A stretch of 64,000 nt of DNA from Chrysomallon squamiferum (taxonomy: Eukaryota > Mollusca > Gastropoda > Neomphalida > Peltospiridae). The notes below the pieces were generated by a model that ran no database searches, was not told where the DNA came from, and saw only the letters and a program-made list of their open reading frames with translations. Both the position numbers and the translations under genes were made by a program. The stretch spans positions 500,001-564,000 of the forward strand of contig CM022670.1 in assembly GCA_012295275.1 (NCBI GenBank), in the 5' to 3' direction. Positions 28,331 through 48,823 of this stretch are shown here, piece after piece (the first letter of the stretch is position 1; the number at the start of each line of letters is the position of its first letter).

Positions 28331-28893
28331 AATATACTGATAAATGATATACATTTAATTCTTATTTTTCAACATCATCTATCTTTTATTCATGTTATTG
28401 TAAATGATACTTTGTAAATAAAATAAATACAAAAGACATTTTGATTTTGTTGGATTGCTGCACATTCAGAAAGATCTAAAATGTTTATTGCATTACTTCC
28501 TTATTGATGCTGATATTTTTCAGAATACCAGCAAAATATTTAATGTGAAGTGTAGCTGTTAGAAGAAACAATCTAAAAATCTTATGGAATGACCAAATCA
28601 TTCTTGTTTTGTATTAGGGCCTATCGTTGTTAACAGTATGACAGCAACACGTGAATTTTCGAATATTTGATATATCCTCATTTAGATAAGTCAGTTTCGA
28701 GTTTACTGATAATAGATATTCACTTACACATCATAAGTATGCACCCCACGAGAAGATAGCCTACGGGACCCAGTCTTTTCACAATTTCTCGGCAAGTAAC
28801 CTACAATGTAACATCCTGTAACGTGTCTCGCATATTATGATCGAGCCCTCTACGAAAAGCAATAATTACAGACGAAAAGGTTTGTTTGTTTAA

Positions 28894-28923
28894 GTGTGTG
28901 TGTGGGGGGGGGGGGGTTTTTTT

Positions 28924-28960
<37 letters not shown>

Positions 28961-28984
28961 TTTTTTTTTTTTTTTTTTTTTTTT
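28894..28984. repeat. TG, poly-G, (ATT)n and poly-T cluster
   Basis: A short TG run is followed by about 13 G, about 11 T, an ATT array and about 25 T. The homopolymers may carry assembly length errors. Confidence 0.9.
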
Positions 28985-29756
28985 AAGGTGGGCACGTGGA
29001 TTTAAGTTTTCTTAATATTTTATTATTAAAAAAGATTGAATCCATTATGACAGCATTGATAATAAATGAAGCAAAGGACTTCTAAGTAATTCTTTTAACT
29101 GGGTAATAAATGGTTAAGTGCATTACTAAAATGAATAAACCAGAGCACACTAAAGTTAATTTATCAGGTCTCATGTTGCTAGAAGGAATCACTATTTGTA
29201 CGTTGTTTGAACGACCGATTTTTACATCCTCCCCACAATCCCTTGTAGCTAATAGACCGGTTTCGTGTTCGCTCTTTAACAAAATACTTGTAACCCAGAG
29301 CCATATGTTTAGTTCCATTTCGCTAAGGAAAAATCACTTAAATAGATTTCATAATTAATAGTATTAGTGTTTATGGTGTTACTTAAATGTATTCCTGTGG
29401 AATAATATACCTAATCTGGTAATTAAATCCATGCTTAAGGGAACAGTAGAACGAAAACGGACTAAAGACCCATTATTTTGACAATATAGCAACATTCGCT
29501 GCGTCAGTTTCTTATCTCACTCCCGCACACCATATTGAAACTATTTTTATATAATATTTTGTAAAAAAAAAATATACAAATTTTTAAAAATTGCAAAAAA
29601 AAAGTCCTTAATGCTAACACAGAATTTACTTTGCGTGTAATCGTGGTGAAATTGCGCAATACCCAATCGAAACGTTGGCTGATATAAATAAAACCCAAAC
29701 TGATAGACTAGGCGGTACAATTCTGTTACTGGTCATGTTTTTAACCTATCGTTTTG

Positions 29757-29757
<1 letters not shown>

Positions 29758-29800
<43 letters not shown>

Positions 29801-29801
29801 G
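29758..29801. repeat. (ATT)n microsatellite
   Basis: About 14 pure ATT units. Confidence 0.95.
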
Positions 29802-32456
29802 TGAAGAATGTGTTAAGTCATTACACATAAATAACTACTTCATAAAGATGATGCAGTGTGAACCAATTTTTTAATGGTCAAAAGCCAGTATTTGCGTACA
29901 TCATTCTAAAAAATTGTTTTAATATACTATCTTATTTATCTAACAAAATCCCAAGTTTAAACATTACTGATCGCATACCAAAGATTATTTTAAAAATAAT
30001 TTCACGTGGCCAAATCAATACATTTCAATATTAAGTTATTTGTTGTAAAGTATTCTGTACATTATCTTAAACAGAAAAACTGTTACAGTTACTTAAAATA
30101 ATTTAAAATATGGTGTAGAATGAACACATTTTAATATTAACAATCAGTTGATGTCAGGTATATTTATTTTGTATGCAGATGTACATAGGTTTCTACTGTC
30201 TTATCTACTTGTTTGGCTACTTCTGTCACTTAATATCAGTTTATCTGGTTATTATCTTCCCCTTAATTAATAAGATATATAATATGGCTTTTAAATACAA
30301 GTTATGTTGTGCTAGTAGGAAAAAGGAAAATGCCAAGTAATATTTCTGTCTACCAACTAGAGACATAACAACAAAATGAAAGAAAACCAAATTGTTTTAA
30401 AATATTTAATAGATCTGTAGAATAGTCTAATGCTGAACATTCAGAAATATTTGTAAAATATGTCTTGACTGTAGAAAAGAGAAAAAAGATACCTGTTACC
30501 TATATATAATGCAATAAGAATATTCATGAATACATATGTATATATTTAAGCTCTGTACCAAAAAAAATTATTTGTAATTAAACTACATGTATATAATTTT
30601 CAATAAAACTCATTGTTAAAATAATATTGATTTTTATTATAATAGTTAATTTGGAGAAATGGAGCAGGATAGGATTCACAAATTATTAGTGATAGTCAAT
30701 TAATTTTTTTTAATTTTTTTTTTTTTAAATCATACCAGTAGTTAAATTCTACTGATCCTTAACAATTCAAACCTTTAAGGTCCAAATGGGTGGTAATCTT
30801 TACAACAATAATCTCATTCTGTAACCAGAATAAACTTGATTTCTTTATCCATCAACAATTCTAGATTATAGTTACACTTGACAATTTCTTCTACACATTT
30901 TATTTAATTATAATTAATTTATCTGAACAGTAAGGCAGTATGTTTCACTCAACAAAGCATAAGAGCATTTCAGTAAATATATAAATACGTATTTTGAAAT
31001 AAAATATTTTGATTTTTTTTTTTTTTTTTTATTAAACATGTCAACAATAAATGTCACATCTTTTACCAAAACTGAACTAGGATTTGATTTTCAATTTCTC
31101 CTACTCTATCTCCTGTATTTCTAAATATTTACATCATTAGACAAAATACAATTTCTAAATTAAGCAAAGCTGCAAGACGATAGTTCCTCATTAACTCTGA
31201 AGAAAAAAATCTACTGCAAAATGTATGAAAATTGCTTTTCTTACAACTTTAACCAACATTAAATTTATAATTGAAAAAGACCAAACCCCAGTATTACAAA
31301 GACAACACATAAAGCAAGTTTGTTTTCTCAGTTGTGTTCGATAAAGTAACTTTTGACTTTTCCTCATTAAATAAAACTGTTTTTAACATGTCATTTACAA
31401 CACAACATTTTAATAGCATTAAAATAATTTATTGTCATTATTAAATCTTTAGCTGTTTTGTTGTTTTTCCCTCAAAATTTTTTGCAAGATTTCACATTTT
31501 AAACACAGAAAAACAGTATAAACAACTACTGAGGCACAAATCTATGAATTCTTACAGAAGACCATCAATCAGCATCACATAATTCAAGTAACTGCCCACA
31601 ACAAAGATATTTATATCTGCATAATAATCAAATATTTTATTTGGACATAATTTCATATACTGAATACAAGTCACTGAGCTGATGGACACTGGTGTTTTGA
31701 ATATAATTATTTTCTCCAAGGCACTGCCATTAGAGATTTTTAGTTTTCTTTACAAAATATTTCCACAAGTACCAATCCCAATGATATTCATAAAACATTC
31801 AATATATGTATGTATGTATGTATCAATTTAATAACTTTGTTAGTTAACAAAACTGGTTTCAAAACGAAAAGTGCAGCTCTGCTATAACCCTGTATGGATC
31901 TGTACCTAATGTTTTAGGATTTTGATTCTAAAAAGATGTTTAAATGCCTTTAAGACTATTTTTTACAGTTCTAGAGGTATTTTACACTTTAAAATTTAAT
32001 CTGTGGATAAAAAAACAGATTACTTGTTATAATTATTTCACAAAAATGGTGAGACATGAAGACTAATGGTGGTCACGGTCATCTTATTTTTACAAACTGC
32101 TGATATTGAATAAATAAAGCAGAACAAAATAAAAACAAGTTTTCAGTTTTTCAATAAAGTACTTTTCTTCACTCTTTTGTATGCAAATAAATGAAATATG
32201 ACTTCTAGATTGGTCATGAGGTAATTCCAGCCACATAAAGTAAGAATAAAATAGTAAATATTAACAATGAAGTGTGGAGGTTTGTACAGGATCTAGCATC
32301 ATATTCACAATGTCATGTACTTTACTTCATTCAATACTGTGATAAACAGCAACTTTCTAATGTCATTTTAAAACTGCACACTCTGAGCATTTTCAGATCC
32401 AGATCATAATTATAGTTTTCTTTCTTAATGTTTCCCTTTCTATTTTCTTTTTGACT

Positions 32457-38753
<6,297 letters not shown>

Positions 38754-40871
38754 GACTGAAAATCAAATAAAACTCCACTTGAAAGTCATTAATGAATAAT
38801 AAATAGTAATAATGCTGTAATTACATTATGAAGTGCTGTTTATGTGAAGATTTCAGTATTTAAAAAAGCATGTTAAATATTATCAGCAATTCTGATAAAA
38901 ACACAATGGTAACTTGATTGGCTTGAAACCAGACACACTCTGGTTATTGTAAAATGAACTACTTAGCAGTTAGTGAGTTACATCACTGAACTGAGACGTA
39001 ATTAAAATATTTTAAAATCTCTCAAGTCTTAGTCTAATAGATTACAATGGTTACCTGGTGTCAACTGAGATTAGAGAATTTTTAAAAAAAAAATGTTTTT
39101 AAAGTATTAATTTTAATAGTTGTAAAAATGTTATTTACTGCGTTTTAGATGGTACAATTGAAGTTACGCATGATCCGAAATATTAATAAAATGAAATATT
39201 TAATCAAATTTAATGTCAACCCTGTTCAGTGTTCTGTGTTCATTATTTACAACTTAATTTGAAAATTTAAAAAACTTTCAAGGACCATCACATAGTTGAT
39301 TGAAACAGTTCAATCATTATTATGATTATGATGCTACTTAACAGGTTTAATCCGAAAAACTTTTCAATATTGTGATAATCATAATGCCGGCAAAGGCCAG
39401 TCACAATATTGAATGAAAACGTTTCTGAATGAAAATGACTTCAGATCTTTTCAATATTAATAAGATATCTTTATAATCACCTTTTGTTCTTGGCCCCCAC
39501 AAGGGGAATGAAAAACCTTACTTTCTTTTCAACTGATATTATAAAATATGTTTTAATTTACACTAACAGTAACAGCTACGCACATGCACAACCGCAATGG
39601 CGATTACCACATGGGCAGGAAAACAGAACTTAGACTGTTTTTTAAGTTTTGTCATTGCTTGAAATAATAATATTAAGAACTGATGGCTTAACAGTCTACG
39701 ACATGAGCGCCACATTAAAGGGAGATAGTTCAAAATACTTTTTTTCACTGCGCATTTACGTGATAAACCCAATAAAGCATGTAAACAACAGATCAGTCAT
39801 TGTAATTCATGTTTAAGTAATTTTTGCAAATTATTATTTATTCTTTTTAAATATTAAAGTTTTTTGTTAATATTTTTAGAGTTTCTTCAGACATATATGA
39901 TCTTCATTTATTACAATATTTGTAATTTAGATCTTCATAAAAATCTGTTAGTGCAATACTTAATTTTATTCACAGAATTTAGAGATAAAATTATTGTATT
40001 AAAATTTATCTTCATGTCAGTATATATTCATAAATTAATATAAATTTAAGATTATACCTGTAGTGAATCACTCATGCAGCAAATTTAAATATTTCAGAAT
40101 CAGTTTAAGAATTATAGCTTTTTAATCTCCAACTCCATAAAAATTAATGCCTAACGTTTTCTTGAATAAAAACTGAAGACAACAAAAAACAAAAACAATA
40201 AAATATGGCAAAAATAATTTATTGTAAAAAAGAAAATAATAATAATAATATTATTAAATAAATAAATAAATGAATAAACATAATAATAATAATAACTAAA
40301 TATTCAATCTAACAAAAATCACAGTTGTAAAGTTGTATAATGGACGGATTGGAATGTCATTCATCATTTTCAAAAATAAAGAAAATTTTAGAAAGAAAAA
40401 ACACAAACATACATATTACGTACACACCTAAAACTAGTGACAGAATCAAATAAAAATTATACTGCATTAATTTTGGGGGAGTGTATGTTAAAATGATAAT
40501 AATATATTTTAGTTTATTTATAAAGATTGATATTTTGTGCATTATAAATAAATAAAAAAAGGTTTCACTCCAAAGAAGAAAATTATATTGGAACACTAAT
40601 GTTCTGGTTTACAAGCTATAAAAGACAGAATCACTTGTATATTTAAGTAATCACTTCTAAAGATGAAAGTTTGAAAGTTATAAATTTAAGGATAAATGCA
40701 CCATAAATAAAGTACAATCACAATTCACTCAGCAGTCAACAAGGACTTAAGCCAGGAAATAATTCTAATCAAAACAATTTCAAATTAGATTAAATTGGCA
40801 TTATCAAACAATAACAATGTTTTTTAAAATTTCCATACACAAATAGTTTATATGACAGTCTCTCACTGTTC
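38754..40871. other. Spacer between ABCE1 start and DNAAF6 end
   Basis: Two kilobases with no recognised coding exon. It should hold the ABCE1 5' UTR and promoter (about 39480-39780 is the least AT-rich part) and the DNAAF6 3' UTR. Both genes are on the minus strand, so the spacer separates the end of one from the start of the other. A short AAT/AAAT array lies at about 40235-40295. Confidence 0.6.
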
Positions 40872-43718
40872 CTAGAAGTTTAAGAAATCGAGTTCACGCG
40901 TTATTCTGAGAGTCACTGATAAAATTTCTTTTTGGCCATCCCATTGTGCTTTGCCTCTTTTATCATCTACAGGATGTGGCAGGTGGAGCCCCAGTCTACT
41001 GAAATTAAATACAAATAACAAGATCTTATCAATGTATTTTAATATTAAGATATTTGCAGTTCTGATTAATATTCCATTAATATAAATTTACATGTAAGTT
41101 TATCCTTTACATATAGCAAATATATTGATTGCCAACAGTGAAATAATATTGTCAAATGACAATTTAAATTAGCTTTTGAAATACTAGGTACCTGCATTAA
41201 CAAAAAGAAAATTTTAAAATTTTAAAAATTTTGATTTGCACTGGGGTTTTTTGTAGAGTGTTGATGAAGAAGATAATATTTAACCCAGATACTATCATTA
41301 TTGATTTTTTAATTTTAATCTTCAAAATTTAAAACTTACAGTTTTGGTGTTCTGCAGTCAAGAAATTTTGGTTTTACATCAAGCTCTACATCAGACATCT
41401 TAGTGCCAGGAAGTTGAATTTTTATCTACAACAAAATAAATGACAAAAAAAAAAGAACAAAGATTAATTTACATTTGTTTATTAATTGCATAGATAGAAA
41501 CACTAAAAATATCTTAAATATGTATATGCACACTTTAAAATGTTGATAAAAATATCTAATCTCTCTGGTTTTGTACCATTATTAGGCTTTGTTTGAATTC
41601 TCACAGCATCAAAGATTTATTTCATAAATAGTACTTTAAATAATAAGTAAATGTTTTTGTAAATAATATATGGAAAAATATCATCTGCTGTGTTGAGTTT
41701 GTTCTACATCTCTGTGCTTTATAAATCATGTTTGAAATAAATACGGGTGTTCTTACAACCATATCTTCACAACTGTATGAAGCAGGAGTCTTATTTCCCA
41801 TCTGTAAAAACATGTCTTCTGATGTAACAGCCTGCTTATAGATAATCTCATACCTAAAATTAAAGTAATTAGTAAATATACTTCATTACAATACAGAAGG
41901 AATAATTACAGTGAACTGACCCAGTGTTAAAGCTCTTTTAGTCATAAAACACTAGTCAGTTACAGATTTTTGATTCCCCTGCTCAATAAATAATGGTGTA
42001 TGTAAATGGTATTAATAACTTTTAAAAAATAAGTAAAATGGATATGTCTACATTCATAAATAAAATTGATTTAAAACACTTAAACTGTGTACATCGATTG
42101 TTTTTTTTAAAAAACAATTTGGAAGGAAGTAGCCTAATTTTAGTTGGAATTAAAATGTATATAACTTGGTATTGCCTTTAGTTTCATTAACTATATTTTC
42201 CAAAAATGGTACACGTATATTTGATTCCCCCCACCCCTTTCATTTTATCATGGTTTACACCTTTTCAAGAACAGTATAAATTTAAAAAAATCAAAAATAT
42301 GTAGATGTAAATTTAAGAACAAATAACCTGAATAAAAATGACAATCATATAATTATCAAGAATAAAGAACGGATGTTGTTTTTCTCTCTTATTTTTAATC
42401 TTGGTTTACATTTTATCAAGCAGTCTAATTTTTTTTTTTTTTTTTTACATATATCTAGATGTAAATTTAACGACCTGAATAAAACTGACAATGAATCATT
42501 TATATAATTATTACATAAATCTATTTAATTGTCAAACTTTAATATTTAGGCACAACATATTAAGTTTGAAAAATAAATCTATAGTAATAAGACTCACTCA
42601 GGCTGTGGTCTAGGGTCATATGTAGCATCATACTCAGAACCTTCTGGAACTTCCTCTTCCTCCCAGATATTTTTGCTCTTTGACAATGGCTTTTTATCTA
42701 AAGACAAATTTAAAACATCATCAGCTGTTAAAAGAATTTTATTTTAATCCACAAAATGCCATTATTTCTATTCTTTTCTAATGGGCAATTCTTTTATTCT
42801 ATGTATGCCCAAAGCTTTTGAAACCCATAAAAAAAAATATAATGAGTGCTTTCACAATAAATCTCTTTCAAAAAGATAAACACACTGGCAATTATGACAC
42901 TTTAAAACACAAAAAATTAGCTAACATTTTACATTATTTCATATTTCAGTAACATTTTCATGTCTGTAATTTAGGTAAAGGAAAACGTCATTAAGAATTT
43001 ATACATGCATATATTTCTTTGCCCCCCCCCCAAGCTCTGTTATAATCTATTTACCTGTTGTATCTGTTGACTTCTTAGAAGCTGCAATATCACCTGGCCC
43101 CATTTTGTTCATAGTTCGGCATGGCTGAAATTTTAAATGCCTGTTAAAAATGTTCACATTATGTTCATTTTTTTGTTGCTGTTGTTTGTGTTAAATCAGT
43201 TTCTAATATTCTGTCAAACAAGTTGTTAAGAATGAAAATGCTTAACAATATTAATAGAGGAAACTCTGATAAATACAGAAACTTTCAAAGTGAAAGGTAT
43301 ATTTTAAAAATAATAACATTAAGCAATAAAGATAAAGGCTGTCATGTGTAGGAAGAATTTATTTATTTCAGAACTTCTAGGATTTGTGGAATATAAGGCG
43401 ACTGCCTGAGAATTTAATCAAAATATAAATATGAAACCTGTTTATATTTCAAATACAGTCTTTATATAATATTATTAATAAGTTTGTGTATGAAATAAAA
43501 TTAATTCTAAACCATCCAAAAACAGTAAAATATCAATATCTTGGTTGCTCAGTTGTGAGCTTCTAGGATTTTGGAATTTTGGTCAAAAATCCTACAACTG
43601 GTATTTTAGAATATAATATTTTAAACACCTGATCATCATCACTGTCAGACTCATCGTCCTTAGTTTTTAGAAGATCAGCAAGAGCAGTCACTTGTAAGGG
43701 ACTAAATTCCATCTTCAT
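40872..43718 (-). CDS. DNAAF6: Dynein axonemal assembly factor 6 (PIH1D3, PIH1-domain family)
   Basis: Six coding exons (transcript order): 43718-43629, 43124-43055, 42697-42598, 41853-41757, 41425-41340, 40998-40872. They total 570 bases: 189 residues plus a TAG stop. DNAAF6 works in the cytoplasm with HSP90/HSP70 and other assembly factors to pre-assemble axonemal dynein arms for motile cilia. Landmarks: an acidic stretch DDESDSDDD at 21-29; WEEEEVPEGSEYD followed by RPQPEYEIIYKQ, a block typical of this protein; then the C-terminal CS-like domain with SEDMFLQMG, IKIQLPGT, FLDCRTPKL, LHLPHPVDD, and the ending LDFLNF. Human DNAAF6 is slightly longer (about 214 residues), the difference lying in the variable N-terminus. 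The ATG at 43718 is the first in the exon; a second in-frame ATG lies at 43712. A donor at 44369 (AAG|GTGGGT on the minus strand) may end a 5' UTR exon. Confidence 0.93.
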
Positions 43719-44993
43719 CTGTTTGATAAAATCCTTGAAAAAACAAATAAAACAACAGTCTAACACTAAAAACTGAAACACCAGAATAAACTTTATAAGT
43801 ATGTTATTAATTTATATAATTACAGAAAATATTTTTATGTACAAGCAAAATGTGGAGGATATTTAATTTATAAACTACAATTATCAACATTTACTTTATT
43901 TTACACACACACACCTGATGTTATACATACAATTAATGAAAAACTTCTTTAGGAAAATAAATGTTGACAAATTAAACGGTATTTAAATGGTACTCAGTAC
44001 TGATATGATACTTCTAGATTAATTTATTATATAAATACAGAGGTGATGTTAATGTTTAACCATAAAGAAAAGTGTGTGTGTAATCAATGTAGTCAGTGTC
44101 ATGAATATCAATAATCCAATATACATCAAATAAATCAATACCATTAAGACATATTTACATTAAAACATTAAGGTTAAAAAAATACATATCTTTTAAAACT
44201 ATTTATATAATTTGTATAGTAAAAATCTTAAATGCTTCCAGATATCAGAATTATCAAATAAATAAACATACAGGATACAATGTATTTTGAAACAACATCG
44301 AAAACTAAAACGGATTACAATATCCCACGGAATCACATAATAAACATACACATATTAGACATACCCACCTTATATGATTTAGTCTTATCTTTTGATAGTC
44401 TTGTATTCAGAGATTTTCCAAAAATTTAAATAATAATGATAATGATCATGTCTTTTGTATTAAAAGTCTTTCTATTTCATTTATTACAATTTTATACACG
44501 TTTTGGCATGTTGTTTTCGTTTGCTCCGCTTGGTTTCCAGTAGACTAATCCACGTTTGGTTATTTTCTTTTCCAAATCGGACGTATTCGGTTAATTTCGG
44601 TGTTCTGCGACTCTTAAGTCTTTGTTAATACAACAGAAATAAATAAAAATAAAATTACGAACATTGTACTTTTTTTTTTGACAAATAAATTTTAAAATAA
44701 CAAAGTTCATAATTATTTCGAACATTTCGCAACTTTCCGCACTAAAATATAACGTTAACATAAACCACCAATTTTGAATTAAGACAGTGAGTAACTACAT
44801 AAATTCATAGCTAACCGTATGTTTAAAGAATCAAGTTTAAAATTTAAATAGGCAAATAATATAATTATACAAGCATGTCATTAAATACACTTTTATTTCT
44901 GAACTACTGGTAACCCAGGATATTCACGGTAAATATTTAGTTTTTATGTAAGATTATTTGGAAATATGTAAGAAACATTCTATAGAAAAGATA

Positions 44994-44995
44994 AC

Positions 44996-45046
<51 letters not shown>

Positions 45047-45190
45047 AAACAAAAAAACACAAAAAAACCACACCCTCTAAATCTCCCCCCAAAAACCCCC
45101 AAGAAGAAAAGTTAACTAAACAAAAATACATGAATAAACAAAGTTATAATAATAATAATAAATAATAATAATAATAATAATAGTTCATTA
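44994..45190. repeat. (AAT)n arrays
   Basis: Pure AAT at about 44996-45040, then AAAT and A-rich sequence, then a second, imperfect AAT array at about 45148-45182. The poly-Tyr and poly-Leu frames on the minus strand are artefacts. Confidence 0.9.
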
Positions 45191-45224
45191 ATAAGAAAAA
45201 ACATGATGAAAAAAAAATTAATAT

Positions 45225-45740
45225 ATATAATATAAATCATAAATAAGAAGAAACAGAAGACTAAAGAAAAACAAGAAACAAGATGACTGAAGAAAAAAAA
45301 AGAAACAAGTAGAAGAAATGACAATACAAGAATGGTTAATTTAAAAAAGATAATAATAATAAAATAAATATAATATAAAATATAAATAAGAAGAAAACAT
45401 GAAGACAGAAGATAAAGAAGAAACCAGAAGAACAAGAATGGTTACATTAAAAAATAATAATAAAATAAATGTAATAATCAAATCATAAATAAGAAGAAAC
45501 AGAAGACTGAAGAAAAAAGAAGAAACAAGAAAGTTTAGAAATGGTAATTAAATTAAAACAATAATCATTTTAAAATCTGTGATAAAAAAGTCATGAATAT
45601 AAAGAAACAGAAAAACAGAACAAAATAAAAAGAAACAAGAAGAATAAGAATGGTAACTAAGCCGATAACAATAACATAAAAAAAAAAAAATTAAGAATCA
45701 ATAAAAGACAATAACAATGGTAAGTGAATAGAAAAAATAA
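45225..45740. repeat. Degenerate long-period repeat (about 105-145 bp units)
   Basis: The phrase ATAAATAAGAAGAAACAGAAGACTG recurs in related form near 45238, 45381, 45484 and 45592, each time followed by AGAAGAAACAAGAA-like sequence. Most copies then carry AAGAATGGT(T/A)A and AATAATAATAAAATAAA. Spacing varies from about 105 to 145 bases, so this is an old, diverged tandem array. Confidence 0.6.
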
Positions 45741-46269
45741 TAATCATTGAAAAATAATTATTCAATTAATAAATACATGGTAAATTATGACTGTATAGAA
45801 TGAAGTCTGAAGAATGATAATAATAAATAAAATCAAAATTTAGAAAAATAAAAAAATCTGAATGTGGAAATAATAATAAAATTATATATATTTATATCAT
45901 TATTTTATGAACATAGACTACTAAGCTTGAATACAAATATATACATATATAATGTTAATATTATTTTAGTTTTATTAATTTTTAAACTTTATTTTTTTGA
46001 TAAAGGTAAATTGAATGTAAAAATTAAGACAAACATTTAGAAAGAAGAAGAATGAAAAAAAAAGAAAAAAAATGTTCACATAACAAATAATTAAAAATAA
46101 AAATAAAGGTTAAAAAAGGAGACACACACACAAAAGGGATTTATAAAAAAGAATTTTGTTTTTTAAATTGAAGACAAGAAAAATGATTAAAAAAATGTTA
46201 TGAGAAGATGTCAGGATGATTAATTTTGGAGACTAAGAGAATTAATTTTTTATTCCTTTTTTTATTTCC

Positions 46270-46286
46270 TTTTTTATTCATTTCAT

Positions 46287-46317
<31 letters not shown>

Positions 46318-46347
46318 CTAATTTTTTTTTTTTTTTTTTTTTTTTTT
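46270..46347. repeat. Poly-T and (ATT)n cluster
   Basis: TTTTTATTCATTT words, then (ATT)n at about 46300-46318 and a poly-T of about 25 bases. Simple sequence only. Confidence 0.85.
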
Positions 46348-48160
46348 ATCAGAGCTTTTGTTGCCTGATTACTGAAAAAGGATAGTTTGGATTTTTAAAA
46401 AATTATTTAAAGATTTATTTATTTTTGTTTTATTGATTTATATAGATTCAGTGTAAACAGAATGGAAAACTCTTGATATAAAATAAATACATCTGAAACA
46501 TTTTTTTTGGGGACAAATAAAATAGTTTCATTGTTATTTTATATACATTTCAAATATAGCCTTAAAGCTCAAATAATGTTTGAAGATTTTCATTTAACTT
46601 ACCAAAATATTTCAGATCGCAACTGAATTTTTCAAATTTTACAAAATTTGTTATAAAAATTATGTAATGAAATGAAAGTTTGTAGGTTTTTTCGTTTCTT
46701 TTCTTCTTTTTCTTATTTTTAGAAAAATATCTATTAAGAAACAGTTTGTTATTTGGTTATAACCTGGATTTGAAAGGTAACTGAACAAGGAAAAGAAAAG
46801 ACAGTTAACAATCAGACTGGAACTGGTAAATTTATCACACTTATCCTAATGTTTTAACTGTACTGACGAAAAATACTGAAAAGGTTGTAATCAGATACAC
46901 TGATCAATTTAAAAGCAGAAAGTCTTGAAAATGTTAAGATTTTGTGAATTCGTCTGCTCTTTGCAAAGAGAATGGGGATGTTAATGCCACACAGTATAAC
47001 AATTACGTTCATTATTTAAAATAAACTGGTCATAAACATACAATTTCAAGATTTACTGTATGAACATAACACCAATTTGTTTATCACTGAAATTGTGTTA
47101 AATTCCTTAAAAACAAGATTATGGATATTCTTTATACCTAAGATGAAGTCTCCCAGTAACTCATTTTAAATGGGAATCAAAATAACTGTTCTGTACATTA
47201 CAAAAAGGTCTGAGATTTTCAAGGAATATTAGATACTATTTCATAATAGGACAAAGTCATTATTATTGATTTAATAATTGTCAATTTGTGTATTCTCATC
47301 TAAGGAAATTCTAAATTGAAACACAGGTCATGGTAGCACAGACCTCAAAGAAACAGAGCTAAATGGTTGAAATGTTTCATTAAACATTAACTTTGCTCAA
47401 CTGGTGAAGTTCAAACTGATTTGACTGCATGATTAAACACATTTCACCAGTTTACATCTAGAAGAGATAAAACTGAGTTGCCTTGCGAGTTACCAGCAGA
47501 TATGTATATGATGTATTTAATTCTGACACCATTAAAACATTGCTGAAGATATGAAGTTAATTTTATATCATTATATTATTCAAGATCTAGTCAAAACTCA
47601 AATGGAATCATATCTATGTGTGTATGTGTGTGAGTGCGTGTGTGTGGTCTTTCTGACATCTTGAATATTATATCAATAACTTTACCATTTAAAGTTATTA
47701 ATTATTATATTAATTGTATAATTATATGTCTTCACTGTCTCACCCTTACTGACTGTATTTTTCAGGCCACATTTATTACCAGAAATTATTTTAAGAACTG
47801 ATACTGAAATTGAAAATACGAACCACTGTTAGTGAGCGAGTGAAAAAATTAATGTACTAATCAGAGCAAGTTGTTGTTTGGCAGTTCGTACTATATGCAC
47901 ATAAAATATATTTCAGTATGACAGCGTTTACATTATATTCGTTAATGTAAAAAACACGATCGGATCCCAGTATGAATTACTGAAACGAGAGTATCAATGC
48001 TATCATTATCATCTATCATACAAGTGAGTCACTGTATATGGCCAAAGATTTCTTCATGTACTCACAGTACTGTGATGGAATATATTATTTATTTATTTTT
48101 GTTATCATTATCTGATTATGACATGTAGTTGTACAATTTATTTTAAATTCAGTCATCTCT

Positions 48161-48367
48161 TTAAAAATATGTATTGGTGACAGTTTCTGCTTTTAAATCT
48201 GCAAAATATGGCACAAAACAATCTTCTGTAGTTTGACGATGTTGTACACGCAAAATATTGGCGGCGTATCTTGCTTTGGTTTTTCTCTTTGCCACAAGCG
48301 ATGTATTTCTTGTTCGGGATATTTCGACACAGATCGGATTCACCGGTAAAACCCGAAACAATGACAA
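48161..48367 (-). CDS. Candidate small ORF, function unknown (low confidence)
   Basis: A 68-codon frame from ATG at 48367 to TAA, free of simple repeats and of mixed composition (FRVLPVNPICVEISRTRN, then a basic middle with VAKRKTKARYAA). I do not recognise it. It lies about 460 bases upstream of ENDOV on the opposite strand, where a shared bidirectional promoter could sit. The basic N-terminal half could suit a mitochondrial or nucleic-acid-binding small protein, but that is speculation. It may equally be a non-coding first exon or chance: a frame this short is weak evidence in an AT-rich genome, and splice sites were not resolved. Confidence 0.22.
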   Translation of the reverse strand: MSLFRVLPVNPICVEISRTRNTSLVAKRKTKARYAANILRVQHRQTTEDCFVPYFADLKAETVTNTYF

Positions 48368-48823
48368 AATGTGGTAAAATATTCCGACTGTCAGGTGTTG
48401 ATGAAATAATTAGAAACGCTAATATTTTCCCAGTCTGACAATGTAAATGTCAGTGAAGATAATACATTTAGTTTACTATTTTCTAATCAGCATTTAACAT
48501 ATTCTCAAATCACCAAATATAGTGCGTCATTTTAAAATATTTTTATCCAGTAAGTGTTTTCTAAGAAACTTAGAAGTGTATTTATTTCGTCTGAACATTT
48601 TAAAAATTAGTAAACGTTTTTACGACCATTGAAATAAATGAAAAAAAAAAATAATAATAATAATTAAAAACAAAATCCTTATTTTAAAACTGGAATGTTA
48701 AATTGAAAATGGCAAGATAACTGGATACATAACAGTGAATATATATATATATATATATAATCATATTAATGATTTGTAATCATCATTATCATTGATTATT
48801 ATGTTTGTACAGGAAGACACATC

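Larger units (their letters stand above)
23947..32456. other. Intergenic stretch between the channel gene and ABCE1 (includes both 3' UTRs)
   Basis: No coding exon was recognised. The left end should hold the channel 3' UTR. The right end, perhaps 30600-32456, is more complex sequence and probably contains a long ABCE1 3' UTR read on the minus strand. The 40-bp minisatellite, a promoter-like spot near 25570 and several AT-rich microsatellites lie inside and are listed separately. Confidence 0.6.
43719..48823. other. AT-rich spacer between DNAAF6 and ENDOV (divergent genes)
   Basis: No conserved coding exon was recognised. DNAAF6 runs left and ENDOV runs right, so their promoters lie inside. 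Sequence near 44480-44640 and 48180-48420 has more CG dinucleotides than its surroundings and could mark the two promoters. The middle, 44990-46340, is dominated by A-rich and T-rich low-complexity sequence. Confidence 0.55.
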
